Positions 24,729 to 33,272 of a stretch of 64,000 bases of DNA are shown here, piece after piece. Under the pieces are notes generated by a model that had not been told where the DNA came from, searched no databases, and saw nothing but the letters and a program-made list of their open reading frames with translations. Within the stretch, counting starts at the first letter, position 1, and each line of letters begins with the position of its first letter. The translations under genes and the position numbers were made by a program. This stretch comes from Sphingobium sp. Z007 (GTDB lineage: Bacteria; Pseudomonadota; Alphaproteobacteria; Sphingomonadales; Sphingomonadaceae): NCBI RefSeq assembly GCF_900013425.1, contig NZ_FBXK01000001.1, forward strand, positions 594,001 to 658,000. Reading direction: 5' to 3'.

Positions 24729-27479
24729 TCAGAAACGAACCCTGACGCCCCCGGAAAGGCGGCGACCGGTCTTACGATATTCCTTCGTCCGATCCGCGCT
24801 GACGGAGTAGATGAACTCCTTGGCGTCGTTGAGGTTGAGCGCGTCTGCGAACACGGTGAAGTTCGGCGTTACCTCATAGGACAGACCGGCATCGAGTTGG
24901 CCATAGGCGTCGAAATATTCCGGCTCGCCATTGCGGCCCACCGCCACCTGCAGGAACTTGTCGCGCCAGGTATAGGCAACCCGCGCCTGCACGCCATATT
25001 TTTCGTAGAAGCCCACCAGACTATAGCTATATTTAGACAAGCCTTCCAAACCATAGGAAACATTGGCGACCGCATTGGTGTAGTTGGCGTTGGACTGGGT
25101 ATAGTTGAAGCTGGTCTGCACGCCCAGACCATCGAACGGCGCGGGCAGGGTGGTGAAGGCCTGGCGGTAACCGACTTCAAAGCCCTTGACCGTCGCGCCC
25201 TTGCCATTGCCCGGCACCGTCACTTGGAACGTCACCTGATCGACCGTCTGGGGCGTGGTGAAGAGGGCCACGAAGGAGTCGATCTTCTTATAGAAAGCAG
25301 CGAAGGACAGCAGCGAGGAGTCGGCGAAATACCATTCGACCCCGGCCTCGATCTGCTTGGCGCGGAACGGCTGCAAATCCGGGTTGCCGCGGCTGATCGT
25401 TTCATTGCCCGGATTGGTCTGGATCGATTGACGCGGCGACAGGTCGGTCAGGGTCGGGCGGGTCATCACCTTCGATGCGGACAGGCGCAGGATCAGGTCA
25501 TCGGCCGCCTCCAGCTTGATATTCAGCGACGGCAGCCAATCGTCATATTTGCCACGGAAGCTGACCGGGACCACGCCGGATACCACGATGTCGTTCTGGC
25601 CGGTGGGGTTGCCGTTGGCGTCCACGCGGGGCTTGGCGCTCAGGATCGTGCGGGATGCGCCGGACGAGGTATAGTCGGTATTTTCGTAGCGCAGGCCGGC
25701 ATTGATCGTCAGCGGCATGGATCCCAACGTCGTTTCGAAATTGGCCATGACATAGCCGATCTTCACCTTCTCATCGATCACTGACGAGGCCGACGGCGAG
25801 AAGACCGCGGGGTTGAACGCCTTGCCATCTTGCGTCGCAAACTGGTCGATCACGCCGACCAGTTGCTGCGGATTGTAGATCACCCAGTCGCGGATAATAT
25901 TGTCCGGCCCCGCGCCCTGGAAGAAATTGCGGTTGGTCGAACTGAACAAGGATGTCGGCAGCACGCGATCGGAGCCGCAATAGGCGCATTGTTCGCCAAA
26001 GGGCATCTCATCCGATGTCAGCCGCTTGTTGCGGTTCGCGATCATGCCGCCGGTGAACAGCGTCAGGTTCGATGTCGCCTTCCATTCGGTATCGGCGCGA
26101 TATTCATTGATCTTATCGTCGACGTCGGTGCCACCGCCCCAGATATAATAATGGGCGGTGATTCCCTGCGGATTGGTCGCGGCATTGGGATAGGTGGGGC
26201 TGGTGAAGCCATAATCATAGATCGGGCTATCACCGCGACGGTCGAACCACAGGTCGATATTCTTGCGGCGGATGGTAGTGAAAAGGTTATTCTCCTTGCC
26301 CCGCCGTTCCGCCTTGGAGCGGGAAGCGTCCAGCTTCAGCTTGAAGTTATCGACCGGCTTCCATTCGACATTGACGCCGAACTGGTCGGTCGTGACGTTG
26401 CGCTGGTCATATTGCAGGATCTGATCGACAAAGCCGCCCTGGTAGCGCTGATAGACCGCCTCGCCATCCTCGACCACCTGTTCGACCAACGTGCCACCGG
26501 AAAAATCATAGGCCAGCCCCGTCTGCTGCTCGGTGAACTTCGCCTTGGAATAGAGCCCGTCCAGCGTAACGGTCAGCGTGTCGGTGGGGCGGACCTGCAA
26601 TGCGCCGGAAAAGCCATAGCGCTCCAGCCCGCGTTCGAAGAAGAAGGGTGACAGGTTGGACGGCATGGAGACATTGGCGAAGGGTGCCACATCCGGCCCG
26701 ATGCGGCCGCCGTTGACGCCATTGGCGCGATAATAGGAATCGCCGCTCGACCGACGGACATGGCCCGCCCCGATCGTGAATTCGTCGTTGCGCGTCTTTC
26801 GCTTGGTATAGACGCCCGACAGCGAAATACCGAAGGTTCGGTCGGCATTGCGCCAGGACGCGACGCCGGAGACTTCCGGGTTGAACTTGTCGGCCAGCTC
26901 GGCCCACATCTGTCCGGCTGATCCGCTGAACGCGAACTGCTCCTTCTGGTCGATCGGCCGCAGCGTATGAACGTCCACGGTCGCGCCGATCGATGACCCG
27001 TTCAGGTTCGCCTGGGGCGATTTATATACGTCGGCGCCCGCGATGATTTCGGACGGCAGCACGTCGAAGGAAAATTCGCGGCCATTATTGTCGGTGGCGA
27101 GCGTGCGGCCGTTGACGGTGACGGCGTTGAACTTGGGTCCGAAGCCGCGGACGGTGATGTAGCGGCCCTCGCCGCGGTTCCGCTCGATCGTCACGCCGGC
27201 GACGCGCTGCAGGGATTCGGCGACATTCTGGTCGGGCAGCTTGCCCAGATCCTCCGCCACGATCGAATCGACCACGCCGATCGAGTCGCGCTTGATGTCG
27301 ATCGACGCCTTCTGGCTGGCGCGGATGCCGGTGACGATGATGTCTTCGCTCGTTGCCGGATCGCTAGCCTGCGGCGCCGCCGCGGCCTGCGCAAAGGCTG
27401 CGCTGCCGATCGTCAGCGCCAGCCCCGATGCCGCAGCCATGCTTGCGAGACGGACTTTACCCACCTTCGTCATCTTCAA
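24729..27479 (-). CDS. TonB-dependent receptor (carbohydrate-type)
   Basis: 916 residues with a signal peptide (about residues 1-31). The TonB-box-like EDIIVTGIRAS is followed by the plug domain (SIGVVDSIVAEDLGKLPDQNVAESLQRVAGVTIERN, then GFGPKFNAVTVNGRTLAT) and a 22-strand-type barrel ending in GGVRVRF. This type of receptor (long extracellular loops, no CarboxypepD-like N-domain) commonly imports oligosaccharides in sphingomonads and Caulobacter. It heads an operon with the Sde182-like protein; its promoter region carries the operator at 27530-27545. Substrate inferred from context: pectin-like oligosaccharides. Confidence 0.93.
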   Translation of the reverse strand: MKMTKVGKVRLASMAAASGLALTIGSAAFAQAAAAPQASDPATSEDIIVTGIRASQKASIDIKRDSIGVVDSIVAEDLGKLPDQNVAESLQRVAGVTIERNRGEGRYITVRGFGPKFNAVTVNGRTLATDNNGREFSFDVLPSEIIAGADVYKSPQANLNGSSIGATVDVHTLRPIDQKEQFAFSGSAGQMWAELADKFNPEVSGVASWRNADRTFGISLSGVYTKRKTRNDEFTIGAGHVRRSSGDSYYRANGVNGGRIGPDVAPFANVSMPSNLSPFFFERGLERYGFSGALQVRPTDTLTVTLDGLYSKAKFTEQQTGLAYDFSGGTLVEQVVEDGEAVYQRYQGGFVDQILQYDQRNVTTDQFGVNVEWKPVDNFKLKLDASRSKAERRGKENNLFTTIRRKNIDLWFDRRGDSPIYDYGFTSPTYPNAATNPQGITAHYYIWGGGTDVDDKINEYRADTEWKATSNLTLFTGGMIANRNKRLTSDEMPFGEQCAYCGSDRVLPTSLFSSTNRNFFQGAGPDNIIRDWVIYNPQQLVGVIDQFATQDGKAFNPAVFSPSASSVIDEKVKIGYVMANFETTLGSMPLTINAGLRYENTDYTSSGASRTILSAKPRVDANGNPTGQNDIVVSGVVPVSFRGKYDDWLPSLNIKLEAADDLILRLSASKVMTRPTLTDLSPRQSIQTNPGNETISRGNPDLQPFRAKQIEAGVEWYFADSSLLSFAAFYKKIDSFVALFTTPQTVDQVTFQVTVPGNGKGATVKGFEVGYRQAFTTLPAPFDGLGVQTSFNYTQSNANYTNAVANVSYGLEGLSKYSYSLVGFYEKYGVQARVAYTWRDKFLQVAVGRNGEPEYFDAYGQLDAGLSYEVTPNFTVFADALNLNDAKEFIYSVSADRTKEYRKTGRRLSGGVRVRF

Positions 27480-27529
27480 CTCTCCCTATGTTTATTGTTG
27501 GCGTTTATGACGCGCCGCATCGCATATGT

Positions 27530-27545
27530 CAAATGACGTAATACA
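27530..27545 (-). promoter_or_regulatory. Operator site A, GntR-regulon motif upstream of the TonB receptor
   Basis: On the minus strand it reads TGTATTACGTCATTTG, 51 bp before the receptor start. With its flank it shares the 15-mer TCATATTATGTATTA exactly with site B upstream of the enolase-superfamily gene. Consensus of all six sites: TGTATKAYGTCWTAYG. Confidence 0.65.
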
Positions 27546-27555
27546 TAATATGAAT

Positions 27556-28827
27556 TTAGCGCACCGAGCGGATCGGCAGCACGCACAGCGCCGATCCGAA
27601 CACGAACAGCAGCGCCGCGATGAAGATCGCGCGATAGTCATTGTCGAAAACGCCAAGCAGGATGGCGGCCATCACCGGGCTGAGAATCTGGGGAATGTTG
27701 ACCGCCGTGGTCAGCACGCCCAGATCCTTGCCCTCGTCACCCAAAGCGCTTTTGGGCAGCACCTGCGTCATCAGCGCCATGTCGATCGACATGAACATGC
27801 CGTAGCCGATGCCGATCACCCCGGCATAAATCCACATGCCGGTCATGGATGGCGCGAGCAGCGGGGCCGTCATAGCCACGCCCATGATGAGGCTTCCCAG
27901 AACGACGAAGGGCTTGCGGCGTTGCCACCGGTCGGACAGCCAGCCTGAGATCAACGAGGACAAGACCAGGCATATCAGCGTCAGCAGCGCCATATTGGCG
28001 ATGGCGATGTTCGACGCGCCGTCGGCCAGGCCGATATAGTCGCGCAATATATAGAGAAGATAGGCGGCGACCGCCTGATAGCCCATATAGATGGTAAAGC
28101 GGCTGGCAAAGGCCCAGGCGAAATCGGGATGTTCGCGCGGACTGATCCAGAAGCTCTTGAAGAAACTGCCCCAGTGGATCGGACGTCGGGGCATCGCATC
28201 GCTCGGCGGCTCGCGATTGAGCGCGACGAATGCGAGGCACGAGGCGGCGATCGCGGCTGCGAACAGGCCATAGGCCAGCACCCGCTCCCCGGCCAGATAG
28301 CCGGCGACCACCGTGCCCGCCGTCAGCCCCGCGGTCATGCCCGCGCCGACGACGCCCGATACGCCACCGCGCGATACCGGTGAGAAGCGATCGGCGATCA
28401 GTGTCGTCATCGCCGGCTGCATGGCGTTATAGGCGATGGCGGCCATGACCCAGAGGATCATCAGTGACCAGAAACTGGTCATCAACGACACGCCGAACAG
28501 GCAGAGCGAGCCGATAAGCGATGCAATGGCGATCCAGGGCGTGCGCCGGCCCCAGCGGCTGCGCGTTCGATCCGACAGGGCGCCTGCGATCGGCGTCGCC
28601 AGGGTCGAGAAAACGGAGGTAATGGCGAACAGCAGCGCCAGATTGTTCTCCTTGGCTCCAGGCGACAGTTCGGCGATCTGGTTGGGCAGGAGCACACCCA
28701 ACACGCCGCTGTAGAGCGCCATCAGCAGGAAGAAATTGACCATTAGCGACAGTTGCAGCCGGATGCGCGCTGCGCCGGTCACCCAGGCTGGCGAGTCATC
28801 GTCGCTAGGGACGGGGATGCTGTGCAT
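27556..28827 (-). CDS. MFS transporter, probable sugar or sugar-acid importer
   Basis: 423 residues, about 12 predicted membrane segments. The MFS loop 2-3 motif is GALSDRTRSRWGRRTPWI, and a matching GWLSDRWQRRKPFVVLG lies between segments 8 and 9. Its start codon overlaps the stop of the preceding enolase-superfamily gene by one base (TGATG), so the two are coupled. It presumably moves a mono- or disaccharide released in the periplasm across the inner membrane. It is distinct from the ACS-type transporter at 53168. Confidence 0.88.
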   Translation of the reverse strand: MHSIPVPSDDDSPAWVTGAARIRLQLSLMVNFFLLMALYSGVLGVLLPNQIAELSPGAKENNLALLFAITSVFSTLATPIAGALSDRTRSRWGRRTPWIAIASLIGSLCLFGVSLMTSFWSLMILWVMAAIAYNAMQPAMTTLIADRFSPVSRGGVSGVVGAGMTAGLTAGTVVAGYLAGERVLAYGLFAAAIAASCLAFVALNREPPSDAMPRRPIHWGSFFKSFWISPREHPDFAWAFASRFTIYMGYQAVAAYLLYILRDYIGLADGASNIAIANMALLTLICLVLSSLISGWLSDRWQRRKPFVVLGSLIMGVAMTAPLLAPSMTGMWIYAGVIGIGYGMFMSIDMALMTQVLPKSALGDEGKDLGVLTTAVNIPQILSPVMAAILLGVFDNDYRAIFIAALLFVFGSALCVLPIRSVR

Positions 28828-29978
28828 CAGTCGGCCGCCCCGCCCTCAGGGACCAGGCGCAGTCCGGCATTACGCGGTCGGCGATGCGGCCCGCCGCGCA
28901 CGTTCCAGCCATTGCCCGCAACGCTTCGCGCGATCGCCGCTTCGTCGATGATGATGCCCAATCCGGGCCGGTCACCCAGCACGATGCCGCCATCGGCAAT
29001 TTGCTGATCGACGTCAAAGCCGGTGGGAAAGGCGAAATCCTGCACCTCGATGCCGATCATGTTCGGCACCGCGGCGGCGGCATGGGCGACCGGATTGGCG
29101 TTATAGGCGACCGGTGATACAGGCAGCCCGCGGGCATGGGCCGCCATGGCGACGCGGTGGAAATGGGTGATGCCCCACACGCTGCCGGTCTGCACGATGT
29201 CCACGGCGCAGGCATCGAACAAGGGCGCATATTGTTCCAGGCCGGTGAGATTTTCGCCTGTCGCCACCGCCGTTTTGACGGCGCGCGCTATGGCGGCATG
29301 GCCCGCCGCGTCCCAGCGACGCACCGGCTCCTCGATCCAGGTCAGGTCGATCTTCTTCTCGATCTCGGTCAGGTGCCGGATCGCCTGCTTGCAGTTCCAC
29401 GCTTCGTTGACGTCCAGCATCAGCGCAGGCCGACTGCTGTTGCGCGACAGGATGTCACGCACTGTTTCCAGTCGGGCGATGTCGCGGTCCAGATCGCGGC
29501 CGCCCTTGATCTTGGCTGCGGTGAACCCGCGATCGGCCCAGGCGTCATAATGGCTGGCGAACGCCGCCTCATCCAAGCCGTAGCATAGGCCGGATGCATA
29601 GCCCGGTACAAACCTGTCGCCCGCGCCCAAAGTGCGCCACAGCGGCTCCTCGGCCATCTTCGCCTTCAAATCCCAAAGCGCCATGTCGATTGCCGCTATC
29701 GTTCCGAAGGTGGCGCCGGCATGACCGCTTTTGAACACATGGGCGAGCATGGAGTCATACAGGCTTGATACCGCCCGTGGGTCTGCGCCCTCGACCGCGG
29801 GGAACAGCCGGCCGATCTCGCCATGCTGGCCAAGCCCGATGCCGGCCAGCCCGCCATCGGTTTCCAGCAGCAGGACCGGGACTTCGGTCACGCCCGCTTC
29901 CACGACGCCGTTGACGTCGCCGACCGGGCGGCGCCAGTCATGATAGGCGGTAAGGCTGCGATAGCCTGTAATCTTCAT
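28827..29978 (-). CDS. Enolase-superfamily sugar-acid dehydratase (mandelate racemase/MLE family)
   Basis: 383 residues from ATG 29978 (MKITGYRSL); the frame extends 20 codons upstream but that part is unlike the family. Barrel motifs: the K-x-K pair in AAKIKGGRDLD, and metal ligands in LMLDVNEAW, LTWIEEP and VATGENL. The region that should carry the catalytic His of the MR subgroup reads GLPVSPVAYNANP, with no His at the expected place, so mechanism or specificity may differ. By context it would dehydrate L-fuconate, L-rhamnonate or a related aldonate to the 2-keto-3-deoxy acid. It is first in its operon, with operator site B upstream. Confidence 0.82.
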   Translation of the reverse strand: MKITGYRSLTAYHDWRRPVGDVNGVVEAGVTEVPVLLLETDGGLAGIGLGQHGEIGRLFPAVEGADPRAVSSLYDSMLAHVFKSGHAGATFGTIAAIDMALWDLKAKMAEEPLWRTLGAGDRFVPGYASGLCYGLDEAAFASHYDAWADRGFTAAKIKGGRDLDRDIARLETVRDILSRNSSRPALMLDVNEAWNCKQAIRHLTEIEKKIDLTWIEEPVRRWDAAGHAAIARAVKTAVATGENLTGLEQYAPLFDACAVDIVQTGSVWGITHFHRVAMAAHARGLPVSPVAYNANPVAHAAAAVPNMIGIEVQDFAFPTGFDVDQQIADGGIVLGDRPGLGIIIDEAAIARSVAGNGWNVRGGPHRRPRNAGLRLVPEGGAAD

Positions 29979-30042
29979 CGGCGTGTAATCCTCATCGGGA
30001 TGTCCTCTACCCTTCCGGTCTAGCCGGCTCTGAGTCATATTA

Positions 30043-30058
30043 TGTATTATCTATCTCG
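30043..30058 (+). promoter_or_regulatory. Operator site B between the dehydratase and gntR genes
   Basis: TGTATTATCTATCTCG, preceded by TCATATTA. It lies 65 bp upstream of the dehydratase start (minus strand) and 92 bp upstream of the divergent gntR gene, so it may control both. The left half matches site A exactly; the right half is the weakest of the six. Confidence 0.55.
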
Positions 30059-30059
30059 T

Positions 30060-30086
30060 TTGACAAGTCTTGACGGCGCTTGTCAA
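30060..30086. promoter_or_regulatory. Perfect 8-bp inverted repeat upstream of gntR
   Basis: TTGACAAG (30060-30067) and CTTGTCAA (30079-30086) are exact inverted repeats separated by 11 bases, immediately after operator B and 64 bp before the gntR start. The left arm contains a TTGACA -35-like box. It may be an autoregulatory site or a second operator. Confidence 0.4.
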
Positions 30087-30149
30087 TCGGGTCCACGCTG
30101 GAAATTAGCGTCATGCAGGGCGCAGGCATGACAAAGGGCGTGACGATAC

Positions 30150-30899
30150 ATGCAGGATAGACTGGCCGGCGGGGCTTTGGCGGCAACGCAAAGGGTGCGG
30201 CGGCGTCCCCGCCTGGCCGAAGCGGTGGTCGAGGATCTGGTCAATGCGATCGTGACCGAAATGTACCCTGCCGGCACCGCGCTGCCGCCCGAAAACATGC
30301 TGTGCGACCTATATGGCGTCAGTCGGACCGTGGTGCGCGAAGCGACGACGGCACTGACCGAGAAGGGCCTGGTGGTATCGCAACAGGGGCGCGGGACGAT
30401 CGTGCGCGATTCGCGCGACTGGAACCTGCTGGACCCGATGATCCTGGCCGCCCTGTTCCGGCGGGAGGATGGCCTGTCTTATCTCGATAATCTCTCCGAG
30501 ATCCGTTCTTCGCTGGAAGCGTCGATGGCGGCCAAGGCAGCGAAGAATGCGACGTCTGAAAACATCGCTGAACTGACGGCGCAGATCGACAAGCTGGAAG
30601 GGCTGGTGGAAATGCCGGCCGCTTATGTGCTGGAGGATGTGCATTTCCACGACATCATCATGCGCATATCGGGCGACCGGCTGAGCAAGGCGATCATCGA
30701 CGGCATCCAGGGCAAGGCGCTCAACACGCATGGCTATGCCGGCAAGCTGAGCGTCGCGCATGTGCGGGACACCCAGGCGGCGCATCGGCGCGTCCACGAC
30801 GCGATCGTCGCAGGCGATCCAGAGGCGGCCGGCCGCGCGATGCGCGAACATATCGAATCCTCCTGGGCGAAGCGGCGCAGTTCCCGCGCTCAGGCCTAG
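30150..30899 (+). CDS. GntR-family regulator, FadR subfamily with FCD domain
   Basis: 249 residues. The N-terminal winged helix (about residues 22-88) reads VVEDLVNAIVTEMYPAGTALPPENMLCDLYGVSRTVVREATTAL. The all-helical FCD ligand-binding domain follows, with metal-ligand candidates in EDVHFHDIIMR, AHRRVHDAI and MREHIESSW. FadR-type regulators of this kind respond to sugar acids or 2-keto-3-deoxy acids, usually as repressors released by ligand. It sits in the centre of the region whose promoters share a GTATKAYGTC-containing operator, a sequence style fitting FadR-type proteins. It is therefore the likely regional repressor; the ligand is not known. Confidence 0.92.
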   Translation: MQDRLAGGALAATQRVRRRPRLAEAVVEDLVNAIVTEMYPAGTALPPENMLCDLYGVSRTVVREATTALTEKGLVVSQQGRGTIVRDSRDWNLLDPMILAALFRREDGLSYLDNLSEIRSSLEASMAAKAAKNATSENIAELTAQIDKLEGLVEMPAAYVLEDVHFHDIIMRISGDRLSKAIIDGIQGKALNTHGYAGKLSVAHVRDTQAAHRRVHDAIVAGDPEAAGRAMREHIESSWAKRRSSRAQA

Positions 30900-30907
30900 C
30901 GCGCTTC

Positions 30908-31273
30908 TCAGGGCTGTTGATCCAGCCCGTAAATCTGCTCCATTTCGGCCCAGGTGATGTCCGGCGCGAAGGGCAAGGGGCGTTGAAATGTCCGCATCAG
31001 CGCGTCCCAGGCCTGCACGTCCGGGTTGGCGGCGTCCCGCGCCGCCTTGGCAGCGCCGTTCGGCGCAAGAGCATTGTCCTGCTCCAGGAGCATGACGATC
31101 CGATCGCCTACAATCCATATCTGCAAATCCGTCACGCCATCGGCGCGGATCGCATCGGTCACTGCCTGCGGTGGGCCGCCGGGTTTGTGCCACTCGCGGT
31201 AACGCGCGATCGACTCCGGTTCGTCCACCAGATCGACCACGAAGCAGCGTCGCACAATCTCACCCAATGTCAT
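30908..31273 (-). CDS. L-rhamnose mutarotase family protein
   Basis: 121 residues from ATG 31273; an ATG 7 codons upstream is possible. The sequence RRCFVVDLVDEPESIARYREWHKPGGPPQAV...GVTDLQIWIVGDRIVMLLE follows the RhaM ferredoxin-like fold, including the early His of the H-x-P stretch and a late Trp-rich end. It interconverts alpha and beta anomers of L-rhamnose or L-fucose. It is convergent with gntR and divergent from the DUF4432 gene, with operator C between them. Confidence 0.82.
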   Translation of the reverse strand: MTLGEIVRRCFVVDLVDEPESIARYREWHKPGGPPQAVTDAIRADGVTDLQIWIVGDRIVMLLEQDNALAPNGAAKAARDAANPDVQAWDALMRTFQRPLPFAPDITWAEMEQIYGLDQQP

Positions 31274-31308
31274 TCTCCCGGTTGACGGTAGCACACAGCC
31301 TATATATT

Positions 31309-31324
31309 CATAATACGTCGTACA
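31309..31324 (-). promoter_or_regulatory. Operator site C between the mutarotase and DUF4432 genes
   Basis: The minus strand reads TGTACGACGTATTATG. The site ends 17 bp before the plus-strand gene at 31341 and lies 36 bp before the minus-strand mutarotase start. It is in position to control both divergent units, including the long operon to 40370. Confidence 0.62.
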
Positions 31325-31340
31325 AGATGGAGAGGCTAAA

Positions 31341-32519
31341 ATGGCCCGGCTTTATGGCGGCGACGTGTCGAAACGGCACATCGCCGAACGATCCGGCGCG
31401 CTATCGCAATTTGCAGGCGTGCGATTGATGACCTTGGCGGACGGGGTGGAGCGCGGCGTGCGGATGCTGCAATTCCGCACTGGTTCTGGCCTTGCCTTCA
31501 CCGTGCTGGTGGACCGCGCCATGGACATCGCCGAATGTGACCATGCCGGGCGCGCGGTCGGCTGGCATTCGCCATCGGGCTTCCGCCATCCTGGCCTGCA
31601 CGACTATGAAGGCGAGGGCGGCCTTGGCTGGTTCCGCTCCATGTCCGGCCTCAACATCACCTGCGGCCTCGACCATATCCTGTTCATGCATGACGATCCG
31701 GCCGGCCATTATCATTATGGCCCGCGCGAGAAGGTGTCTTCTTCGCTGCACGGCCGGGTCGGCACCATCCCAGCGCAACTCACCGGCTATGGCGAGCAAT
31801 GGGATGGCGACGCCTGCACCTTTTGGGCCGAAGGCATCGTCCGCCAATCTACGGTGTTTGGCGAGGACTTGCACCTCATCCGCCGGATCGAGGCCGATCT
31901 GGGCGGTGATGAAATCCGCCTGACCGACCGCGTGGTCAATCATGGCTTCTACCGCACGCCGCATATGTTCTGTTATCATATCAATGTCGGCCATCCGGTC
32001 GTGGCGGAGGGCGCGCGCTATGTCGCGCCGATCCGCGACGTGCTGTGGGCCGCCCACGCCGATGACTATCAGGCGCAGGGCGTGGGCTATCGCACTTTGC
32101 CAGCGCCGATCGTCAACTTCCATGAGCAGGTGTGGCAGCATGACATGGCGCCCGACGCAGATGGACGCGTCGAAGTCGCCATAGTCAACGAAGCGCTGGG
32201 CTTCGGCTTCTCGGTCCTCACCCGCAAGGATCAATTTCCCGCCATGTTCGAATGGCAGAATCTCCATGCCGGCCATTATGCGGTGGGGATCGAACCATCG
32301 ACCAACCATGTGCTAGGCAAGGATTTCGCACGCGACCGGGGCGAACTGATCGAACTGGAGCATGGCGAGGAACGCCGCTACGACACGATCCTGCGCGTCC
32401 TGCCCGATGCCGGTGCGGTGGTGGCGGCGGTGGCCCGGATCGAGGGTGTCCAGCGTCAGCCGGACGAGGATTATCCCATGCCTTCCGGCGACTATCCCCG
32501 GATCGGGGGCGCAGCATGA
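31341..32519 (+). CDS. DUF4432 aldose-1-epimerase-like protein
   Basis: 392 residues. It belongs to the galactose-mutarotase-like beta-sandwich superfamily by the runs FTVLVDRAMDIAECDHAGRAVGWHSPSGFRHP, GLNITCGLDHI, HGRVGTIPAQL and the late WQNLHAGHYAVGIEPSTNHV. These are the conserved stretches of DUF4432 proteins, which accompany sugar-acid operons. Probable role: epimerisation at the anomeric or an adjacent carbon of a free sugar. First gene of a tightly packed operon; ribosome site GGAGAGG. The next gene starts within its stop codon. Confidence 0.82.
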   Translation: MARLYGGDVSKRHIAERSGALSQFAGVRLMTLADGVERGVRMLQFRTGSGLAFTVLVDRAMDIAECDHAGRAVGWHSPSGFRHPGLHDYEGEGGLGWFRSMSGLNITCGLDHILFMHDDPAGHYHYGPREKVSSSLHGRVGTIPAQLTGYGEQWDGDACTFWAEGIVRQSTVFGEDLHLIRRIEADLGGDEIRLTDRVVNHGFYRTPHMFCYHINVGHPVVAEGARYVAPIRDVLWAAHADDYQAQGVGYRTLPAPIVNFHEQVWQHDMAPDADGRVEVAIVNEALGFGFSVLTRKDQFPAMFEWQNLHAGHYAVGIEPSTNHVLGKDFARDRGELIELEHGEERRYDTILRVLPDAGAVVAAVARIEGVQRQPDEDYPMPSGDYPRIGGAA

Positions 32520-33262
32520 AGGGTCGGACGGTCCTCTACACCGGCGCGGCCGGGGGCCTGGGTCTCGACACGACGCTGCTGCTGATCGAAGGCGGGGCGA
32601 CCGTGATCGCGATCGACAATGATCCGGCCAAGGTGGCGCGGCTCACCAAAGCGGCGGCAGGCAAGGGACCGGGGCGACTGGTCGTATCGACCGCCGATCT
32701 CTCCGACCTCGCCAGCTTTCGCGCAACGCTCGACACGCTCCTTGTCGACCATGGCGGCTTCGACATCGTCATTAACAATGCCGCCATCTACCCGTCCAAG
32801 CCGTTCGAGGATTTTTCGATCGAGGAGCATCAACTGGTCCAGCGGATCAATGTCGATGCCGGGATCGTCGCGGTGCAGGCGGCGCTGCCGGGGATGCGCG
32901 CCAGAGGCTTCGGGCGCATCATCAATATCGCCAGCATCACCCTGTCGGGCGGCTGGGCGAACCTGTCGCCCTATGTCGCGTCGAAGGGTGCGCTGGTCGG
33001 CCTGACCCGCGCCTGGGCGCGCGAATTCGGCCCCCATGGGGTCACCGTCAACGCGATCGCACCGGGCGCCTTCCCGACCGACGCAGAAAAAATCCACCCC
33101 GATCCGCTAGGCTATAACCGCATGGTGTTGGATGCGCAGGCGGTCAAGCGCCGCGGCGTCGCTGCCGATATCGCCTATGCCATCGCCTTTTTCGCCGCCG
33201 AGGAAGCGGGCTTCATCACTGGCCAGACGCTGCACGTCAACGGCGGCTGGGTCATGGCCTGA
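32516..33262 (+). CDS. SDR-family sugar or sugar-acid dehydrogenase
   Basis: 248 residues from the ATG that overlaps the previous stop (ATGA). The Rossmann motif is TGAAGGLG; the strand-2 end VIAIDND has Asp, so NAD is expected. NNAAIYPS, the active-site Ser in NIASITLSGG and Tyr/Lys in YVASKGAL follow, and the end is GFITGQTLHVNGGW. A classical SDR that in this setting would oxidise an aldose at C1 or a keto-deoxy acid at C4. A second SDR lies at 49491. Specificity is unresolved. Confidence 0.88.
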   Translation: MKGRTVLYTGAAGGLGLDTTLLLIEGGATVIAIDNDPAKVARLTKAAAGKGPGRLVVSTADLSDLASFRATLDTLLVDHGGFDIVINNAAIYPSKPFEDFSIEEHQLVQRINVDAGIVAVQAALPGMRARGFGRIINIASITLSGGWANLSPYVASKGALVGLTRAWAREFGPHGVTVNAIAPGAFPTDAEKIHPDPLGYNRMVLDAQAVKRRGVAADIAYAIAFFAAEEAGFITGQTLHVNGGWVMA

Positions 33263-33272
33263 AGGACCATCA

